Assembly (NCBI RefSeq): GCF_025024155.1
Contig: NW_026251758.1
Span: forward strand, 62,001 to 126,000
Direction of reading: 5' to 3'
DNA from: Gamsiella multidivaricata
Taxonomy: Eukaryota > Mortierellomycota > Mortierellomycetes > Mortierellales > Mortierellaceae
DNA: 64,000 nt
Position 1 is the stretch's first letter. Every line of letters starts with the position of its first letter. Of this stretch, positions 57,301-64,000 are shown one piece after another. The position numbers and the translations under genes were made by a program. The notes under the pieces were generated by a model. That model saw nothing but the letters and a program-made list of their open reading frames with translations, did no database searches and had not been told where the DNA came from.

Positions 57301-59013
57301 CCTCGTTGCTGGAATCTCAATCGGAGGTATGTTACGTACTCTAACCTTGAAGAGCTTGTTATGGGCATAGACATTGATTTCACCCTCTGGTGTTCTGCAT
57401 AATATGCTACTAAGATCAACTCGGTTGTTCGCGACTGCACAATGCGATTCGAGGAGGCGCGAAAACGGGACTCTGTCGAGAATGAGAACCAGGCTCAGGT
57501 GAGAAAGTGCCCATGCCCACTTCATGATACCAAACTGGAACTACACTATTCTAAGTCGTCTATTGGCTGTAGAAAAAACTGCATCAGATCCACGCCCTCG
57601 AAATCCAGCTGGAGGAAAAAAACAAGGCGATGGACGGGCTTACAAGGGCAAAAAACGACGATGTAGGATACGCAAGGTGTTGTAGCATATGTGCTTAGCC
57701 AGATATAACAATAGCCATCTTATATCGCTCTCTTTTTACTAGATCGCGAAAATGTCGGATATGCAAGAGCGACTCAGCAATGCTGTATGCTTTCGACTTG
57801 CGATCACTAGCAGGTGCATAAGATACATGGCCTTGCTTGGTAAAGCTGCTCTAACAATTTGTTTGCTTGAATATAGCTGATTGGGTCAGCTTCGCTCAAA
57901 ACGGTGATGCAATTACTAGAAGCTGAGTTTGGGGCACTGCGACAAGAGGCTTCGACTGAGAAGGAAAAGCATGAAGCGATTTCGAAGGAGCAGGAAAAGA
58001 GGCATCAAGCTGTGTCGAATGAATTGGAGAAGAGACTGAGAGAGATCCAAACATTGAAGGAGCACGTACAGCAGCTGGAAAGGACGAAAGCATATTCATT
58101 GCAACAGGTACACATCCCGTTGTTTAAAACAATATAGTGTGGATGATATGGCTGCGCTACAAAGTGCCTACTCTTATTTTCTGTCTCGCAATAGGCAGGC
58201 GAAGGCGAACACTCTATCCATGAGTCACCGATGCTGTTGTCGGAAATTATTCACGAGCAGAGTAGAAACGGCTCTCTGAACCATTTAAAGAACTGGTCTT
58301 TAGTTCTTTCGGCGCCTTCGGTATGTTCGTGCCAAATAGATACATCTTTGTTGGGAATGAAATGTATTAGCTATTGTGAGGCCCTCCTGATTGAACCATG
58401 CAACCTCAGGGCGAATCTTCACAAATCACAGATTTTGAGCAATCCTCGTCTCAAGCCACGGTGGTTGAGCGGGGAAAGAAGCGAAAGGTACAAAGATCTG
58501 CTTTCAAGTGGAGTTTTGCAGTTAGTATCTTCTTTGCCCTTTGGCACTATATTTGGTAACAACGGCAAGACTCGCCGTTCTCGGATTCGATAGAACTCAG
58601 CGGTGGTACAGGAACAGGCTACGGATGGGTATGATGGGCAACAGGGGAATACGAAGCGAGCTGCAAGGTCACCAAGCAAGATGTACTCGTCTAAAGCGCA
58701 GGCTATCGAGACCCAGACAACCCAACCGGCGCTTGAGTCTAGAGAACCAATGGTGGCGGCCTCTTCTGCCAATCTCACACTCAATGAGGCGATCGGGTCC
58801 AGTGAAAGTATGGATAAGAAGGAAGACGAGGACGACATTAATGACTTCGAGAGCTCTACACCCCAACGTATGTTACGGCCACAAAGATCTTATGGTTCAA
58901 CCAAACGCAGAACCCTGGTTACAATACCTATTGGTAACAGCGGTGTCGGTGAAGCAAGTGACAGAGGCAAAGGAAGAGGAAGCGGAAGAAGAACATCTCG
59001 GTCAAAAATATAA
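54321..59013 (+). CDS. Long coiled-coil protein, 16 exons, unknown function
   Basis: Exons: 54321-55049, 55136-55615, 55721-55913, 55997-56182, 56274-56427, 56523-56744, 56813-56863, 56947-57037, 57126-57326, 57415-57498, 57573-57662, 57743-57784, 57877-58107, 58195-58320, 58410-58487, 58594-59013. All have GT-AG borders and the frame closes to give 1,125 residues. Residues 1-403 are Ser/Thr/Pro-rich. About 404-915 is heptad-rich coil (TLQEENSDLRFAKSNIEQEK, KLDKCGAEVQTLKDALKTL, ERLSNA, KRLREIQTLKEHVQQLE), broken by a Ser/Thr stretch in exon 8. The C-terminus is basic (VVERGKKRK) and acidic by turns and ends with SYGSTKRRTLVTIPIGN and an Arg/Gly/Ser tail. No family is recognised. Disordered head, long coil and basic tail fit a structural role such as spindle, kinetochore or synaptonemal-complex proteins, but this is speculation. 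Two donors are weak (GTTAGA, GTTGGT). Gene confidence is high, function nil. Confidence 0.8.
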
Positions 59014-59835
59014 GGAAGAAAGGCGGCTGGAGACGATTCGCATAGGCTATTCATTGCGAGCTATTCCACAGGACCCAATCCACATCGGTCTCATTCACAC
59101 ATTTGCTGCTTCACAAAAATAAAGTTATGGCATGCACAGTACATTTACAAATAAGTAAGTGCATGAGCACAGCACAGTGCAGAACGGGTACTAATGCTGA
59201 CGCGTACATACTGCTGAATGTCATAGCCATCGGCCGAATGACCAGCCATACATCTCAAAACACGCCTTGTATATCTAGTTGAAACCGTACATCAATGCCA
59301 AGCGCGACTGATGATCAGTTAGACAATGATGTACTATCGGAACTCCCATGTACGCATTATTCCCATGCCCGGTGCAAATGTTCGGACCGCATCTACCCTT
59401 GACGGCTCGCGATATGACACGCCATTCATGCCCAGGCATAGGCTCCATCCATACCCCTCTACTATTTCTCTCACCTTTGACCTCTCACCCATTTATTCTC
59501 TCACACCTTTTACATTCTCCACTCCACTTCGATTCACTTTACTTCTCTTCAAGCTCAGCACATAGCGGCGTTCTATTTTCCTATCTTTCAGTCAAAGCCT
59601 TGGCCACTCGTTTTCGTACTGCGATCATTTAGACATTTCATTGTAGCCATCCTCATTTTGTTCTCTTCTCCACTCTACACACGTCCTCCTCTCAAGTCGC
59701 CTTTCCCTTCGCTGTAGCCGGTAGAGCTCTCTCCAACAATCATTACAGCTCATATTATCCTTCCGTATCCCCCTATAGCTTTGTAGAGCTATCAGAAAAG
59801 AAAAGGTCCAGCACACACGTTCTTTTTCCCTGAGT
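59014..59835. other. Intergenic, CT-rich leader of the CCCH gene
   Basis: No gene supported. An AATAAA for the upstream gene is at 59118-59123. From about 59450 the plus strand is pyrimidine-rich and is probably the leader of the CCCH gene. Open frames there are Ser/Leu/Phe-rich artefacts. Confidence 0.55.
59118..59123 (+). terminator. Poly(A) signal of the coiled-coil gene
   Basis: AATAAA 105 bp past the stop codon at 59013. Confidence 0.5.
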
Positions 59836-61441
59836 ATGAATTACCAAGAGAGCACATTTCATTTTGCACACATCCTTCGACCATCCACCCAACAGGGGAT
59901 TCTTAGCAAGGCTCATTTCAAATCTCGCGACCCGATTAATATAGCCAGCAGAAGGTTGAGCCAAACTTCGCCCACTTTTGGCGAGATTGGTCTGCGCGAA
60001 ACTGAAATGGACTTTGGGGCTGCAGTCGTTTTCAGTGTCAACCCACCCTCTCCACTTGAATCCGATCTCGGTGTCGACGAGCGAGAGTCTATTTTGCAGA
60101 ACTGGCATACCAGCGAATCATTAATGGAGACGAATCCAAGCGACATCGATGCCGAAACATTCGGAAAGTTTGAGCCAGTGAATATGGATCATGGCATTGG
60201 CATGACATTCTTAGGTGCGAGCCCATGCTCGACAAGCACAAACAACTATCCTGCCGCGCAAGAAACGGACCTAACTGGGCCTAGCAGTGCATCAAGAGCT
60301 GGGTCCTACTCTGGCAAGCCAGAGACCTCCGCAAAGAGAGGATCGAGCGGTCGACGATTGGCATCCGGCGAAGCACACCGTAAGTCTGAGCTGTATAAGA
60401 CCGAACTCTGCATTTCTGTGCACACCGGACTGTCTTGCAAGTAAGTAAGCCTGTTATACGAATATTCTGTTTTTTTATACTTTGAACCGTACTCTATGCC
60501 TGAGCGGCGTCAGAAATGCCTTGAAGAAAAAGGACATCGACACCTAACATTACCTTCATCATTATGATCTGGATAGGTATGGAGACAACTGCCAATTCGC
60601 TCACAGCGCACAGGAACTAAACCATGTTGCCCGCCACCCCCGATACAAGACCCAACTGTGCATCAGTTTTCAACGCAACGGCTATTGCAAGTACCACGAC
60701 CGCTGTACCTTCATCCACCATCCCGAGGAGGCTCGAGTTTCGCCGCCTTCTGGACGCCGGGGAAGTGTGCATGAAAAGACGACCTGGTCACCCACAGTTA
60801 CGGCTTCGGCCTCAAGTTCCAATGTTACTATGCCAGCATTTGTGACGAATTCAAAGATCGAGCGGCTTCGAGCCATGTCAGATCCAGGTCTTGCGTACAA
60901 TAAAATCCTGTCGCATCCCGAGAAGGCCGACGAAGCTGTTCCTACCAGCATGGCTCTCCCGTTGGTTGCCTTGCGCACCCAGCAGCTACCCCCACCTAAA
61001 GGTCTTCCTGACATGCCCATTGGTATTATCGAAGCAGGTGAGCCACTTGGGCATGTCGATAGAACTGCCCTCACACTTGTACCATCCATTATAAGGCGTC
61101 GTATGTTGGACATCACCCCACCATCAGAGCCGATCAGTACTGCTGTTCCGGAGGCGCTTCGATATCATCAAAACGCTTCTGGTTTCTCATCGCCGTCGTT
61201 GATGGACTACATCACAACCACAAACTTGCCTGGATTGGGTGCTCCGGGTTACGGACTGAACACGGTTCCTACCACTGCCTCCGGGTTTGCTTCGACGAAC
61301 ACGAATCTGGAATGGCAATTCCCTATCCGATCCGATTCCCGCAACCTTTGGCGCGAGAACGCCAAGATGGACGACGACGAGGAATGGGCATCTAAGTTGG
61401 CGCTTTACATCTCGACCCCACAAAACGATTTCGAGATCTGA
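59836..61441 (+). CDS. Tandem CCCH zinc-finger protein, TTP/Cth type
   Basis: Two exons: 59836-60440 and 60577-61441 (489 residues, 136-nt intron). The intron falls inside the first finger and splicing restores it. Finger 1: lead-in ELYKTELC, then Cys192-x8-Cys201-x5-Cys207-x3-His211. Finger 2: RYKTQLC, Cys230-x8-Cys239-x5-Cys245-x3-His249. The linker between fingers is exactly 18 residues. Fingers of this form bind AU-rich elements (UAUUUAU) in mRNA 3' UTRs, and animal TTP and yeast Cth1/Cth2 use them to recruit deadenylation and decay factors. The N-terminal 185 residues and the C-terminal 240 residues are Ser/Pro-rich without a recognisable domain. The C-terminus is acidic (KMDDDEEWASKLALYI) and could be an interaction motif. 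The start is the first in-frame ATG after a CT-rich leader. Confidence 0.92.
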
Positions 61442-61901
61442 AAGGTGTCGGTTGTCCTCTTACACCGATGGCCTTTTTTTTCGCTCCTGCCTTGAGCGCA
61501 TACTTTGGATCTTTTGCTGGCAATGTGTGTTAATAGTTTTCTTTTTATTACGTGTATGTATTGAGGCAGTGTACCAGTGCAGGGTTGACCTCGGGTTATC
61601 TATTCTTTATTATAGTAAGTGGGCGGTTCTGCGTAACGCCTCTTTTTGAATAAATGTAATTATTTTTCGCATCCAAGCGGGTATCTCTAAATAAGACCTG
61701 CACAGCCTGAAGACCTTTAATTTAGCTTCAGCTTGACACGACAGCCAATGAGGACTTTGATTTAAATTCGCAGGTCACTTTTTTGCCACCATTTTTTTCA
61801 ACCTTTACGATCGCGTTCGTTTTGCCACCGAATCTGCATCTCTTTCTTTCTGCTTCGAAATCCACCTACCCCGACAGAACTACACATCCTGCCAAAACAC
61901 A
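61442..61901. other. Intergenic between CCCH gene and KU70
   Basis: 460 bp in tandem arrangement. It holds the CCCH gene 3' UTR with AATAAA at 61649-61654 and the KU70 promoter. Nothing else is seen. Confidence 0.55.
61649..61654 (+). terminator. Poly(A) signal of the CCCH gene
   Basis: AATAAA 208 bp past the CCCH stop codon, in an A/T-rich stretch. Confidence 0.5.
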
Positions 61902-64000
61902 ATGTCATCGTCAAGCTGGAAGAGCAAATACGAGGACTATGACGATGACGATGCAGACGAGAACATTCTAACCGATGCCCAGGAAGTGAGCTGCCCGAAT
62001 CAAAACGCGTCCAAACTTGACCCGGAAGAAGGGCTTTCCTGCACAAATTGCTAATATCGTTTTTTTTTGTGTGCTTCTTCACGTTAGACACAATGGAGTA
62101 GTCGCGATAGTATTCTGTTCGTAATCGATTGCTCTCCCGCTATGCTTAAGGCCTCCGAGGACGGCGAAATTCCTTTCTACACGGCAATCAAGTGCGCCAT
62201 GACCGTACTCCTCAACAAGATCATCAGCAGTGAGTCGGATTTGGTCGGCATCGTTTTGTACGGTACAGTAAGTGGCATTCCTACTTTTCTGACCCATTGA
62301 ATGGATTTAAGCGCCATTAAGCACTGTTACTGACATTCATATTCACAGCAAAAATCAAAAAATGCGAACAATTCTGAACACATTTACGTGCTCCAGAACC
62401 TGGAGATACCGGACGTGAACAAGATCCAGCAGTTAGAAGGCATTGATGACAGTAAATATAGCTCTGGCGTAGTTCTCACAAATGATTGCCCTATATTGTC
62501 GCAACAAAACTAACATTAGTGATGTCTTTTCTAACATAGGATCCATCAACTTTGACGAAGAGTTTGGAACCAGCAATGGGCAGTACACGCTAGGCGAGGT
62601 TTTCTGGACCGCGAGCAACCTTTTCGGAAGCAGGTATGAATTCGCATCGTTTATTTTCCATTGGTCGTATTATCAGCAAGGATGGGAGGCATGACCGACA
62701 GCTAATAAAGTCATGCTTGAGTTGTCAACACTAATAGCGCTCAGAGAGTCGGATCCAAACGCCTGTTCCTTTTCACAAATGAAGATGATCCCCATTTAAA
62801 TGACATCAGCCTGCGAAGCGCTTCTAAAGTTCGTGCCAAGGATCTACAAGATTTTGGCATCAAGCTTGAGCTTTTTGATATGGACAAGCCGGATGAAAAA
62901 TTCAATCGAAAGAACTTTTACAAGGTATAATGTCTTTCCTGTCACCTATGGTTCGACCTTGCCTTTGGCCTTCGCTCACGCTTTTCCACGTTGATTTGTG
63001 TAGGATATTCTAATTGATGGAATTGACGACGATGATGAAGAGGGCGCACCTTCAGATGGTACATCAGCGAAACTGGGCGAACTTCTACAAAGAGTCCAGC
63101 GAAAGGAAGTAAAGAAGCGCGCTATGTTTAATATTCCTCTCAAGCTGGCGCCGGGTCTGGAAATCGGCGTCAAGGGCTACAACCTCGTTATGCAACAGAC
63201 AAAAGGCCCGCACAGGAACGTCTACACCTTGGGAGAGGCCATTCGGGAAGTTCAAACCGTCACCTCATGGATCTGCGCAGACACAGCCCAATACATCATG
63301 CCAGCTGACATGAAATACTACTGGGAGTTTGGAGGCGTCAAGGTCGTTTTCACAAAGGAGGAAAAGGCCGCCATGAAGACGTTTGGGCCTCCAGGACTCG
63401 CTCTGATCGGATTCAAGCCTAGGAGTGCGATCCAGATGAACCACAACGTCAGCCACGCCATGTTCCTATATCCAGACGAGAGATCATACGAGGGCAGTAC
63501 ACGTGCGTTTTCGTCCCTGCTGAAATCGATGGCCGAAATGGACAAGGTCGCTATTTGCTCGTTCACTCAGCGCGCTAATTTTGGCACACGCCTCGTGGCC
63601 CTGTTCCCACAGGTATGCTACTCTTGAAACGAAAACTCGACTTGTACTTCACGATATACGGAATTAACTCAAGTTAGTTTTTATTTTTTGATATCTAGTT
63701 GGAAGTCGTAGGCTCAAACGGTCAAGAGCAGCCTCCCGGTCTTCAGTTGATTCCCCTGCCATGGGCGGATGACATTCGGCCGCTTCCTATTCAAACGGAT
63801 TTCACGCGTATGTCATTGTCTTCAGCTTTCTGGGTAATTTTATCGAAACTGTACAACTAACCATGAAGTGGGCGATAAATAGCCCCCACGGACCTCATTG
63901 ACGCTGCGAAGGCCTTCATCTCGAAGCTGAACATGAAAAAGGGCTTTAACCCTGACAACTATGAGAACCCATGTAAGTGTGCATCCACGAACAATTTTTA
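61902..64000 (+). CDS. KU70: Ku70, DNA end-binding subunit of NHEJ (3' part outside window)
   Basis: Eight exons seen: 61902-61985, 62088-62267, 62349-62451, 62540-62633, 62738-62924, 63004-63612, 63699-63807, 63883-63972, then a GTAAGT donor; the C-terminal part lies beyond the window. About 485 residues are encoded so far; the family is usually about 600-700. Ku70 with Ku80 forms the ring that loads on DNA double-strand ends for non-homologous end joining and helps protect telomeres. Motifs: vWA-like start DSILFVIDCSPAM, TNEDDPHL, the Ku core with RAMFNIPLKLAPG, GVKGYNLV, YWEFGGVKVVFTKEE, GFKPRSAIQMNHNVSHAMF, and FPQ joined to LEVVGSNGQEQPPGLQLIPL. An acidic N-terminus (DDDDADEN) precedes the vWA domain. 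Every junction keeps frame. Identification is very firm; completeness cannot be judged. Confidence 0.95.

Noticed and set aside
1..64000. CRISPR arrays, phage genes, operons or a biosynthetic gene cluster
   Set aside because: The window is intron-containing eukaryotic sequence with unrelated housekeeping genes; no spaced direct repeats or clustered biosynthetic enzymes are present.

Overview
The window is eukaryotic and reads as the nuclear genome of an early-diverging filamentous fungus, most likely a Mucoromycota/Mortierellomycotina (Mortierella-like) species. This is an inference. It rests on small GT-AG introns (mostly 80-120 nt), CT-rich leaders and microsatellites, long low-complexity (poly-Q, Q/H, K/E) tracts in otherwise conserved proteins, and the gene set: an F-box protein, a Flc-type TRP channel, Alg7, an Adp1-type ABC transporter with an EGF-like segment, and a focadhesin/RST1-like protein that is unusual for a fungus. 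No operons, CRISPR arrays, plasmid functions or viral genes are visible. Most exon borders below were worked out by hand from GT/AG sites, reading frame and family motifs.

Layout. 0.9-4.1 kb: F-box-like protein (+), convergent with an ADP1-type ABC transporter (4.3-7.5 kb, -). 7.5-10.6 kb: spacer with a tRNA-like pol III box pair. 10.6-12.9 kb: three-RRM Nam8/Csx1-like protein (+), convergent with a C2H2 factor (13.6-15.2 kb, -). 15.2-18.1 kb: long empty spacer. 18.1-19.9 kb: CBF5 (+), tail to tail with ALG7 (20.0-21.8 kb, -). 21.8-25.4 kb: transposon graveyard with a decayed Tc1/mariner transposase and a 1,377-bp deleted hAT element with 90-bp terminal inverted repeats. 25.5-32.1 kb: 2,047-residue focadhesin/RST1-like gene (-), divergent from an MTP18-type mitochondrial protein (32.6-33.6 kb, +). 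33.9-35.7 kb: secreted 5'-nucleotidase-like metallophosphoesterase (-). 37.4-38.0 kb: small Cys-rich conserved protein (+), tail to tail with a 669-residue disordered protein (38.2-40.2 kb, -). 42.0-44.9 kb: KRI1 (+), 82 bp from the end of a large TRP-like channel (45.0-50.0 kb, -). 51.2-54.0 kb: RhoGAP (+). 54.3-59.0 kb: 16-exon coiled-coil protein of unknown role (+). 59.8-61.4 kb: TTP/Cth-type tandem CCCH protein (+). 61.9 kb to the right edge: KU70 (+), cut by the window.

Functional themes are housekeeping rather than a cluster: ribosome biogenesis (CBF5, KRI1), RNA binding and decay (Nam8-like, TTP-like, focadhesin/RST1-like whose relatives act with the SKI-exosome system), N-glycosylation (ALG7), membrane transport and signalling (ABC, TRP, RhoGAP), mitochondrial dynamics (MTP18) and double-strand-break repair (KU70). 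The most notable items are the focadhesin-like gene with a possible 29-nt intron, the intron-rich coiled-coil gene, the hAT deletion derivative, and convergent gene pairs whose poly(A) signals imply overlapping transcripts.
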